Below are positions 1-5,753 of a stretch of 12,836 nt of DNA, piece by piece (the stretch's first letter is position 1; every line of letters starts with the position of its first letter). The position numbers and the translations under genes were made by a program. The notes below the pieces were generated by a model. It saw nothing but the letters and a program-made list of their open reading frames with translations, was not told where the DNA came from and did not search any database. The stretch is taken from assembly GCA_900547655.1 (NCBI GenBank), contig URHQ01000055.1, positions 1 through 12,836 of the forward strand. Reading direction: 5' to 3'. This DNA comes from an uncultured Collinsella sp. GTDB taxonomy: Bacteria > Actinomycetota > Coriobacteriia > Coriobacteriales > Coriobacteriaceae.

Positions 1-31
1 TCGTGGGCTCGGAGATGTGTATAAGAGACAG
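1..31 (+). other. Illumina Nextera adapter remnant (not genomic)
   Basis: Bases 13-31 are the 19-bp Tn5 mosaic end (AGATGTGTATAAGAGACAG). Bases 1-12 match the preceding part of the Nextera read-2 adapter, lacking only its first three bases. This is a library-preparation sequence left at the contig end by incomplete trimming. It should be removed, and no biological meaning should be read into the junction at 31/32. Confidence 0.97.
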
Positions 32-264
32 CCCCACCACTCCACCCTCAATATGTTGTAAAACACCCCCGAGCATATGTTCGAAAACACAATATGTTGT
101 GTTTGCAGCAAAGGCGTGATGCCACCTGTAGAACCACGCCCGCGAACCTCAACCTTCAAGTTGACCTTGAGGCGATTTTTACGTCCCTTTACACGCCGTT
201 CACATCGCCCCCAAACTCCCCCGCCCACGGTACACACGGCCCACCACCGCGTCGGTGTCTGGCG
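32..264. other. Intergenic left end, no gene supported
   Basis: This stretch between the adapter and the xerD terminator has no convincing coding sequence. Forward-strand open frames here run through the terminator hairpin and antisense to xerD and have no ribosome binding site. The part at 49-104 is AT-richer than its surroundings, contains three ATATGTT words (51, 75, 92) and carries an SOS-box-like dyad. It may be the promoter of a gene lying to the left of the contig. Confidence 0.5.
70..83. promoter_or_regulatory. Candidate LexA (SOS) box
   Basis: The sequence CGAGCATATGTTCG differs by one base from the palindrome CGAACATATGTTCG and otherwise fits the Gram-positive LexA consensus CGAAC-N4-GTTCG. 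A second dyad, AAACACAA-TATG-TTGTGTTT at 85-104, lies just beside it. No gene in the window is positioned to be controlled by it, since xerD ends at 368 pointing this way, so the target would be a gene off the left edge. A single 14-bp match can occur by chance. Confidence 0.4.
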
Positions 265-336
265 AAAAATGGGACGGGCCCCAGATTGCCCATGCGCGCA
301 AAAGTGCGTCTCGGCAATCTGGGGCCCGTCCCATTT
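265..336 (-). terminator. Strong intrinsic terminator after xerD
   Basis: Arms at 267-290 and 313-336 form a perfect 24-bp inverted repeat with a 22-nt loop that can itself fold (CGCA-AAAG-TGCG). Read on the minus strand, the stem is followed by a run of five T. It begins about 30 nt after the xerD stop, as expected for the end of the pyrG-xerD transcript. The stem is unusually long for a terminator, so it may also be a dispersed palindromic element. Confidence 0.8.
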
Positions 337-367
337 AATATTTATAAATATGCAGGTCAGCGAGGTG

Positions 368-1309
368 CTAGCGATGTGCTAGCGGATGCGCCGCCAGATA
401 GACCTCGGTCAGTTGCGTTCGGTCGACATGCGTGTAGACCTGCGTGGTCGAAATATCGGCATGGCCCAAAATCTCCTGCAGCACACGCAGGTCGGCACCG
501 CCCGCGAGCATGTGGGTGGCAAAGGAGTGGCGCAAGGTATGGGGATGGAGCCCCACCAGTCCCACCTGGCGCCCGTAGCGCTCACAGATGGCATGGATGC
601 CCTGGCGCGACAGACGGCGGCCGTTCTTATTTAAAAAGACCGCCGAGGTCTCGGTTCCGCGGGCATGGGCCGCCAAGCGAGAACGCCCCTCAGTTACATA
701 AAGCGTCAGAGCTCGCGCCGCGCTTCCTACCAGCGGGGACAGGCGTTCCTTCGAGCCCTTACCACGAACGAGCACAAAGCCATCGTCGATATGGATATCG
801 CCCACATCGAGCCCCACCAACTCGCTCACACGCAAACCGCATCCGTAGAGCACTTCCAAGATGGCATGGTCGCGCAAGCCCATCTCGCCCTCGGGGAAGT
901 CTTGATCGAGCAGCGCCGAGACATCCTCCACCGATAGATACTCCGGCAAACGCTCAGCCTTTTTAGGCAGGCGCAACGCCGCCGTTGGATTTTGGGCCAC
1001 AGCCCCATCGCGCACCAAAAAGGCATGTAGGCCCTTCACGGCCGCAAGCGCACGCTCCACCGAGGCATCGGAATAGCCCCCATCGCGACGGTCGGCGACA
1101 AAGCCCTCCACGACCTGACGGGTCACCTCTTCAAAAGACACAATACCCGCCCGCTCCAGATAGGCGCAGTACGTCGTCAGGTCACGACGATAGGCCGCAA
1201 TCGTGTTGCGCGCCAAACCCCGCTCGACCGCGAGGTAATCGAGATACTCCCCCGCCGCCACGGCGAGCGACGAGGGAGTAGCTTCGGTATGTTCCTTATT
1301 CGCCGGCAC
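368..1309 (-). CDS. xerD: Tyrosine recombinase XerD-like
   Basis: This is a site-specific recombinase of the XerC/XerD type, which resolves chromosome dimers at dif sites during cell division. The 313-residue product has the expected length. An N-terminal SAM-like DNA-binding domain covers about residues 18-105 (EYLDYLAVERGLARNTIAAY) and the catalytic domain about 122-305. The full catalytic set is visible: R160, K184, H257, R260, H283 and nucleophile Y292, each about 12-13 residues beyond its counterpart in E. coli XerD. The start is uncertain. I chose the GTG at 1309 because it lies 2 nt past the pyrG stop, which suggests translational coupling; there is no clear separate ribosome binding site, and any earlier start would overlap pyrG. 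A later GTG is possible. XerD is preferred over XerC from general resemblance only. Confidence 0.9.
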   Translation of the reverse strand: MPANKEHTEATPSSLAVAAGEYLDYLAVERGLARNTIAAYRRDLTTYCAYLERAGIVSFEEVTRQVVEGFVADRRDGGYSDASVERALAAVKGLHAFLVRDGAVAQNPTAALRLPKKAERLPEYLSVEDVSALLDQDFPEGEMGLRDHAILEVLYGCGLRVSELVGLDVGDIHIDDGFVLVRGKGSKERLSPLVGSAARALTLYVTEGRSRLAAHARGTETSAVFLNKNGRRLSRQGIHAICERYGRQVGLVGLHPHTLRHSFATHMLAGGADLRVLQEILGHADISTTQVYTHVDRTQLTEVYLAAHPLAHR

Positions 1310-1311
1310 CC

Positions 1312-2973
1312 TTAGTCCGTAGCGAGGTTCATGGGCGTCACCTGCAGACGGTCGACACCCTCGTGCTGGCCGATCGAAGCGCGCACGAACTCGCGGAACA
1401 GCGGCTGCGGGTTGGTCGGGCGGCTCTTGAACTCGGGATGAGCCTGGGTTGCCACATACCACGGATGCACGTCGCGCGGCAGCTCGACCATCTCGACCAG
1501 GCGCTCGTCGGGCGACAGACCCGAGATAACCAAGCCGGCGTCCTCGAGCTGATCACGGAAGGCGTTGTTGAACTCAAAGCGATGACGGTGACGCTCGTAG
1601 ACGAGCTCCTCGCCATATGCCTCGCGAGCAAGGGTATCGGCGGCGAGCTTGCACGGATAGGCGCCCAGGCGCATGGTGCCGCCCTTCTCGGTCACGTCCT
1701 CCTGCGAGCTCATCAGATCGATGACGCTAAACGGGCCGTCCGGATCGAACTCGGAGGAGCTGGCGCCGGCAAGGCCGACGACGTTGCGGGCGAACTCGCA
1801 CACGGCCACCTGCATACCCAGGCAAATGCCCAGATACGGAATCTTGTGCTCACGGGCAAACTCGGCCGCGAGGATCTTGCCCTCCAGGGCGCGCTTGCCA
1901 AAGCCGCCGGGGACCAGGATGCCCGAGGCGTCGCCCAGAACCTCGGAGACATTCTGCTCGTCGAGGCTCTCGCCGTCGACCAGCTGGACGTCCACATGGC
2001 GATCGTAGAAGACGCCCGCATGGTGCAGGGCCTCGATAACCGACAGGTACGCATCGGGCAGCTGCGTGTACTTACCCACGACGGCAATCTTCACCTTGTC
2101 GGCGTGATGGTTGGCGTGATTCTGTTTGCGCAGGAACTCGTTCCACTCGCTCATGTCGCGCTCACGCGGGTCCAGACCCAGGCGCTCGCAAATGCGCAGG
2201 TCAAAGTCCTGCTCGGCAAGCAGCTGCGGAACATCGTAAATGCTCGCGCAGTCCTCGTTGGTAAAGACGCAATCGGTGTCGACGTCGCAGAAGCTTGCGA
2301 TCTTTCCGCGGATAGCGTCATCGATATGGTGGTCGGAGCGCAGCACGATGATATCGGGCTGGATGCCAAAGCTGCGGAGCTCCTTGACGGAATGCTGCGT
2401 GGGCTTGGTCTTGACCTCGTGGGCGGCGGCGATATAGGGAACGAGCGACACGTGGATGTAGCAGACGTTCTCGGGGCCGGCCTCCTTGCGGTACTGACGG
2501 ATGGCCTCGACAAACGGTTGGGACTCGATGTCGCCGATCGTGCCGCCCAGCTCGGTGATGACTACATCGGAGCCGGTCTGCTCCTCGATGCGGCGGAACT
2601 TGTCCTTAATGGCATTGGTGACGTGAGGAATCACCTGCACGGTACCGCCCAAAAAGTCGCCGCGACGCTCGCGGGCGATCAAGCTCTTATAGATGGCGCC
2701 GGTCGTAAAGTTGGAATCGCGGGTCAGGTTCTCATCAATAAAGCGCTCGTAGTGGCCCAGGTCCAGATCGGACTCGTAGCCGTCCTCGGTCACAAAGACC
2801 TCGCCATGTTGGAACGGACTCATGGTGCCGGGGTCGACGTTCAGATACGGGTCGGCCTTTTGCATCGTTACCTTGTAGCCGCGCGACTTGAGCAGACGGC
2901 CCAGCGAGGCCGCGGTAATACCCTTGCCCAGAGACGAAACCACGCCGCCGGTCACGAACACATGCTTGGTCAT
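1312..2973 (-). CDS. pyrG: CTP synthase (glutamine-hydrolysing)
   Basis: The enzyme makes CTP from UTP, ATP and glutamine, the last step of pyrimidine nucleotide synthesis, in the cytoplasm. The 553-residue length is normal. The N-terminal synthetase domain (about 1-270) starts with the P-loop-like stretch GGVVSSLGKG (9-18) and contains the conserved KADPYLNVDPGTMSPFQHGE segment (39-58). The C-terminal class I glutamine amidotransferase domain has the triad C384 (in GICLGMQ), H512 and E514. The ATG at 2973 is the family start, MTKHVFVTGG; the ribosome binding site (AGG) is weak. The gene is co-transcribed with xerD (2 nt apart). A terminator separates it from the regulator gene upstream, so it probably has its own promoter near 3029-3054. 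I do not see the G-run initiation region that controls pyrG in Bacillus and Lactococcus. Confidence 0.98.
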   Translation of the reverse strand: MTKHVFVTGGVVSSLGKGITAASLGRLLKSRGYKVTMQKADPYLNVDPGTMSPFQHGEVFVTEDGYESDLDLGHYERFIDENLTRDSNFTTGAIYKSLIARERRGDFLGGTVQVIPHVTNAIKDKFRRIEEQTGSDVVITELGGTIGDIESQPFVEAIRQYRKEAGPENVCYIHVSLVPYIAAAHEVKTKPTQHSVKELRSFGIQPDIIVLRSDHHIDDAIRGKIASFCDVDTDCVFTNEDCASIYDVPQLLAEQDFDLRICERLGLDPRERDMSEWNEFLRKQNHANHHADKVKIAVVGKYTQLPDAYLSVIEALHHAGVFYDRHVDVQLVDGESLDEQNVSEVLGDASGILVPGGFGKRALEGKILAAEFAREHKIPYLGICLGMQVAVCEFARNVVGLAGASSSEFDPDGPFSVIDLMSSQEDVTEKGGTMRLGAYPCKLAADTLAREAYGEELVYERHRHRFEFNNAFRDQLEDAGLVISGLSPDERLVEMVELPRDVHPWYVATQAHPEFKSRPTNPQPLFREFVRASIGQHEGVDRLQVTPMNLATD

Positions 2974-3028
2974 ATTGAGTTACCTGCGCTTCCCGTAGAA
3001 GTTGTCCATACACATCTTACGGGTCTTC

Positions 3029-3054
3029 ATTGTAATACTCGCGACGCGCGTCGC
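3029..3054 (-). promoter_or_regulatory. Probable pyrG promoter with palindromic operator
   Basis: On the minus strand a -10-like TACAAT lies at 3029-3034. Just upstream, at 3041-3054, is a perfect 14-bp palindrome, GCGACGCGCGTCGC. It would occupy the spacer between -10 and -35, where a bound repressor would block RNA polymerase. No good -35 hexamer is visible at 17 bp; TTGTGT is 20 bp away. A short leader stem (2992-2997 with 3018-3023) precedes the ribosome binding site. Confidence 0.4.
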
Positions 3055-3094
3055 ACACAATTTTTCTTACGCGCAATCGCATTTCTCCATCTCG

Positions 3095-3126
3095 AAACAA
3101 AACGCCGCCCGGTTGCCCAGGCGGCG
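3095..3126 (-). terminator. Intrinsic terminator of the small regulator gene
   Basis: CGCCGCC (3103-3109) pairs with GGCGGCG (3120-3126) around a 10-nt loop. On the minus strand it is followed by TTTTGTTTC. It lies 25 nt beyond the stop at 3152 and upstream of the pyrG promoter, so it ends the regulator transcript and isolates pyrG from it. Confidence 0.85.
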
Positions 3127-3151
3127 TCGTTTCCACTATGTATGCACGCTG

Positions 3152-3490
3152 TTATCGATCGGCGACTTCGTCCTTGATCAAGTCCTGCACGAGCATACCG
3201 ACACGGATGCCCTCTAGATACCATTCGCCACGCTCCGTAAGACAAATACCATTTGCGAGCTGGCCGCCGTCGTCGCTGTAGCGCGAGACGACCTCAATGA
3301 TGTCTTCGGATTCCAAGCGCTCAATTGCCGCGCGGGCGCGATACGGAGACACCCCCACACGCTCGGCAAGCGTCTTTCGCGAAAAGCCATAAAATCCGCC
3401 GTTGTCTTCGGACTGCTGTGCAATCTCCATCAGCACCTGCACCTCGACACGCTTCATATCGTTGACACTCGCACGACCCTTGCCAGCCAT
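3152..3490 (-). CDS. Small winged-helix DNA-binding protein
   Basis: This is a 112-residue protein with a predicted winged helix-turn-helix fold; its target is unknown. Residues 12-28 form a first helix, and 37-61 (SRKTLAERVGVSPYRARAAIERLE) look like the helix-turn-helix with its recognition helix. Residues 63-86 (DIIEVVSRY...QLANGICLTERG) look like the wing, followed by a C-terminal helix. No ligand or dimerisation domain is present, so it may be a simple repressor or a DNA-binding accessory protein. The start at 3490 is set by an excellent GAGGAGG site 5 nt upstream of the ATG; the frame stays open further upstream but without a ribosome binding site. It is a single-gene transcript with its own terminator, and its upstream region holds an inverted repeat and LytTR-like direct repeats. 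I cannot assign it to a named family. Confidence 0.8.
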   Translation of the reverse strand: MAGKGRASVNDMKRVEVQVLMEIAQQSEDNGGFYGFSRKTLAERVGVSPYRARAAIERLESEDIIEVVSRYSDDGGQLANGICLTERGEWYLEGIRVGMLVQDLIKDEVADR

Positions 3491-3548
3491 GGCAGCCTCC
3501 TCAAACCGGGCACGGGCATCACTTGCACCGTGCGCGACCGGCACACCC

Positions 3549-3574
3549 CATGATGGCCGGCAACATCCATCATG
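3549..3574. promoter_or_regulatory. Inverted repeat in the regulator's 5' leader
   Basis: CATGATGG (3549-3556) and CCATCATG (3567-3574) are perfect 8-bp inverted arms with a 10-bp gap. They lie 59-84 bp upstream of the winged-helix gene, between its probable -10 and its start codon. The size and place suit an autoregulatory operator, or a leader RNA hairpin. This is inferred from position and symmetry only. Confidence 0.35.
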
Positions 3575-3609
3575 CGGCATCCCCGCAAAAGGATGAAACA
3601 ATTAGGGTT

Positions 3610-3669
3610 ATTGTATACCGCCCAAATCGCTTATAGGCAGGTAAACGGCCTAATTTTAGGTTAAACGGT
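3610..3669 (-). promoter_or_regulatory. Probable regulator promoter with LytTR-like direct repeats
   Basis: On the minus strand, ACCGTTTAA (3669-3661) and GCCGTTTAC (3649-3641) form a direct repeat with a 20-bp period. A -10-like TACAAT follows at 3615-3610, 25 bp beyond the second repeat. LytTR-family activators bind pairs of 9-bp repeats about 21 bp apart just upstream of promoters lacking a good -35, which fits this layout except that the spacing is one base short. The same core occurs twice upstream of arcA copy 1. Confidence 0.4.
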
Positions 3670-3681
3670 AGCTTTGTTGAT

Positions 3682-3721
3682 AAAAGGGGCACACCGAATG
3701 TATATCCGATGCGCCCCTTTC
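3682..3721 (-). terminator. Intrinsic terminator after the UPF0371 gene
   Basis: AAAGGGGC (3683-3690) and GCCCCTTT (3713-3720) form a stem around a 22-nt loop with one possible further pair. Read on the minus strand the stem runs into TTTTATC. It starts about 20 nt past the stop codon of the gene at 3740. Confidence 0.65.
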
Positions 3722-3739
3722 AGACCAATTTATCCAGGC

Positions 3740-5221
3740 TTAGCGGTGGAAGAAGCCACGGCGCTCGAACTTAGGCTCGCAGCACACGTTGATGCCCAGC
3801 TTGCGCAGCACCGTCTCGTCCGTCGGCGAGATGATCACGCTAAAGAAGGCATCGCAGCCACGCAGCTGCTCCAGGCCCGAAAGGACGCGGGCCGCCGTCT
3901 CGCTCGTTGCTGAGGTGATCGAGAGCGCCATAAGCGTCTCGTCGGTGTGCAGGCGCGGGTTCTTGCTACCCAGGAAATGCGTCTTGAGCTTGCTGATAGG
4001 CTCGATCGCCTCATCGCTAATGACCTCGAGCTCAAGGTCAACGCCCGAGACATGCTTAAGTGCATTCATGATGAGCGAGCTCGCGGCGCCCAGGCGCGTG
4101 GAAGTCTTGCCGGTCACCACGGAGCCGTCGGGCATGACCATGGCGCCTACGGGGCCACCCGTCAGCTGCTCCCTGGTAAGGGCGGCCGAGCGTGCCGGCG
4201 AGTAATTCTTGTCGATACCAGCCTTCTTCATAATGATCTTGAGACGGTCGACTTGCTCATCGCCCACGCCGGTACGGCGCACATTTTCGACCGCGGTAAA
4301 GTAGCGGCGGACGATCTCCATCTTGGAAGCGTCGCGGCAGGCATCGTCATCGGTGATGGCAAAACCGACCATGTTGACGCCCATGTCGGTGGGGCTCTGG
4401 TAGGGGCTCTTGCCCAGGATCTTTTCCATCAGGGCACGGACCACTGGGAAAGCCTCGACGTCACGGTTGTAGTTGACCGTGGTCTTGTTGTAGGCCTCCA
4501 AGTGGAAGGAATCGATGATGTTGGCATCGTCGAGGTCGGCCGTGGCGGCCTCATAGGCGATATTGACTGGGTGCGTGAGGGGCAGATTCCAGACCGGGAA
4601 AGTCTCAAACTTGGCGTAGCCGGCGGCGGTGCCGTGCTTGTGCTCGTGATAGAGCTGAGACAGGCAGGTGGCGAGCTTGCCCGAGCCAGGGCCGGGCGCT
4701 GTCACGACGACGAGCGGACGAGTGGTCTCGACAAACTCGTTCTTGCCATAGCCGTCGTCGGACACGATCAGGTCGACGTCGTGCGGATAGCCCTCGATGG
4801 GATAGTGCAGCTTGGCAGGAATGCCGAGCGCGTTCAGGCGATTGCGGAACACATCGGCGGCGGGCTGGCCGGCGTACTGGGTGATAACCACGGCCGCGAC
4901 AGCAAAACCGTTGCCGCGGAACAGGTCGACCAGGCGCAAGACGTCCTCGTCATAGGTAATACCCAGGTCACCGCGAGCCTTGTTCTTCTCGATGTGGTTC
5001 GCGTTAATGGCGATGATGACCTCGACGTCGTCGGCAATGCTCTTGAGCATGCGAAACTTGCTGTCCGGCTCAAAACCCGGCAGCACGCGGCTCGCGTGAT
5101 AGTCGTCAAACAGCTTGCCGCCAAACTCCAAATACAGCTTGCCGCCAAACTGCGAGATGCGCTCCTTAATATGAGCGGCCTGCAGCTCGATATACTTCGC
5201 GTTGTCGAAACCCTGGCGCAT
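3740..5221 (-). CDS. UPF0371/DUF1846 family protein, function unknown
   Basis: The 493-residue cytoplasmic protein matches in length and in its opening segment (KLYLEFGGKLFDDYHASRVLPGFEPDSK, 28-55) the UPF0371/DUF1846 family, found widely in Firmicutes and Actinobacteria with no agreed function. Two glycine-rich segments stand out. APGPGSGKL (175-183) resembles a phosphate-binding loop but does not fit the Walker A rule. GSVVTGKT (366-373) fits GxxxxGK[ST] exactly, though it may be fortuitous. No signal peptide or membrane segment is visible. The ATG at 5221 is chosen because GGGAG lies 6 nt upstream and it gives the family-like start MRQGFDNAKY; the in-frame ATG at 5245 has no ribosome binding site. 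The gene appears monocistronic, with a TATAAT at 5261-5266 and its own terminator at 3682-3721. Confidence 0.9.
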   Translation of the reverse strand: MRQGFDNAKYIELQAAHIKERISQFGGKLYLEFGGKLFDDYHASRVLPGFEPDSKFRMLKSIADDVEVIIAINANHIEKNKARGDLGITYDEDVLRLVDLFRGNGFAVAAVVITQYAGQPAADVFRNRLNALGIPAKLHYPIEGYPHDVDLIVSDDGYGKNEFVETTRPLVVVTAPGPGSGKLATCLSQLYHEHKHGTAAGYAKFETFPVWNLPLTHPVNIAYEAATADLDDANIIDSFHLEAYNKTTVNYNRDVEAFPVVRALMEKILGKSPYQSPTDMGVNMVGFAITDDDACRDASKMEIVRRYFTAVENVRRTGVGDEQVDRLKIIMKKAGIDKNYSPARSAALTREQLTGGPVGAMVMPDGSVVTGKTSTRLGAASSLIMNALKHVSGVDLELEVISDEAIEPISKLKTHFLGSKNPRLHTDETLMALSITSATSETAARVLSGLEQLRGCDAFFSVIISPTDETVLRKLGINVCCEPKFERRGFFHR

Positions 5222-5260
5222 ATATGGCTCCCGTCCCGTTTCCATTTAATGTTCTAGGCG

Positions 5261-5266
5261 ATTATA
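5261..5266 (-). promoter_or_regulatory. -10 box for the UPF0371 gene
   Basis: The minus strand reads a perfect TATAAT here, 39 bp upstream of the chosen start codon. Transcription would begin near 5254, giving a leader of about 33 nt with room for the GGGAG ribosome binding site. No good -35 hexamer is seen 16-18 bp upstream, where the DNA is GC-rich. Confidence 0.5.
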
Positions 5267-5331
5267 ACGGAGCCCGCCCTCCCCGATACCCAGACCATCA
5301 ACAGGCACCAACCAAACACGCCATCGATAAT

Positions 5332-5394
5332 TTGCGGTGGAATAGTTCCTGTTTAACCCCTCAAGACGGCCAAACAGGAACTATTCCACCGCAA
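5332..5394. repeat. Perfect 23-bp inverted repeat between genes
   Basis: Arms at 5332-5354 and 5372-5394 are perfect inverted copies (core GGTGGAATAGTTCC) separated by 17 bp. Neither strand has a convincing T-run after the stem, so it is not a typical terminator. It lies upstream of the UPF0371 promoter and beyond the terminator of the arc transcript. It could be a dispersed palindromic element of the genome, a regulatory site or a structured RNA. I see no transposase or target-site duplication. Confidence 0.75.
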
Positions 5395-5501
5395 CTTCCC
5401 CTTTTGGCGCGAAGTAACCTGACCCCTTTGCACCAACAACAGAAACGTCGCAGGTTGAGCATAAGTCAGCGAGCGACGTCCAGGACGTACAAGTTGGCAT
5501 G

Positions 5502-5543
5502 AAAAAGGCAAGGCATAGACCTTTTGGTCATGCCTTGCCTTTT
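5502..5543 (-). terminator. Intrinsic terminator of the arc transcript (bidirectional)
   Basis: AAAAGGCAAGGCAT (5503-5516) pairs with ATGCCTTGCCTTTT (5530-5543), and GACC/GGTC extends the stem past one bulged A to a TTTT loop. On the minus strand the hairpin runs into TTTTT. It lies about 210 nt past the transporter stop codon, so the arc mRNA has a long 3' untranslated region. Confidence 0.9.
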
Positions 5544-5585
5544 GAATGACAAATTGTCGTCCTGGGCGGCGCGCAGCGTCGACTG

Positions 5586-5753
5586 GTTGCGCGGTTCGTA
5601 GAACCGCGCAACATGAGAGCGCCCCCTCCCGCGCACGGAACGGGAGGGGGCTAAAGGTAGGAGTCTACCGGTGGGTTGACCCCACCGGACAGACGATGAC
5701 CAGATGATCCTTTACAGGATCGTCAAGGTTTCCGTGGGGTACCCGTTGGGTAC
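5586..5753 (-). other. Array of five hairpins in the 3' region of the arc transcript
   Basis: Five stem-loops follow one another between the transporter stop codon and the terminator, in transcription order: 5753-5739 (6 bp, loop 3), 5724-5703 (9 bp with one G-U pair, loop 4), 5688-5668 (8 bp, loop 5), 5651-5621 (11 bp, loop 9) and 5612-5586 (12 bp perfect, loop 3). No coding frame explains them. They could protect the 3' end of the mRNA, slow Rho, or form a 3'-end-derived regulatory RNA of about 250 nt. The stems are seen directly; the role is inferred. Confidence 0.55.

Noticed and set aside
94..966. Plus-strand open frame of 290 codons near the left end
   Set aside because: It crosses the 24-bp terminator hairpin and is antisense to xerD; its proline- and arginine-rich product looks like a shadow translation.
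1310..1462. Longer xerD start overlapping pyrG
   Set aside because: The frame stays open upstream to 1462, but this would overlap the conserved pyrG C-terminus by about 150 bp and add residues that XerD proteins do not have.
1363..3177. Plus-strand open frame of 604 codons
   Set aside because: It is antisense to pyrG over almost its whole length and has the same low-complexity composition; it also runs through the terminator at 3095-3126.
3947..5257. Plus-strand open frame of 436 codons
   Set aside because: It mirrors the UPF0371 gene and has no independent support.
5332..5394. Inverted repeat as an intrinsic terminator
   Set aside because: The stem is strong but neither strand has a T-run after it, and the transcript arriving from the right already ends at 5502-5543.
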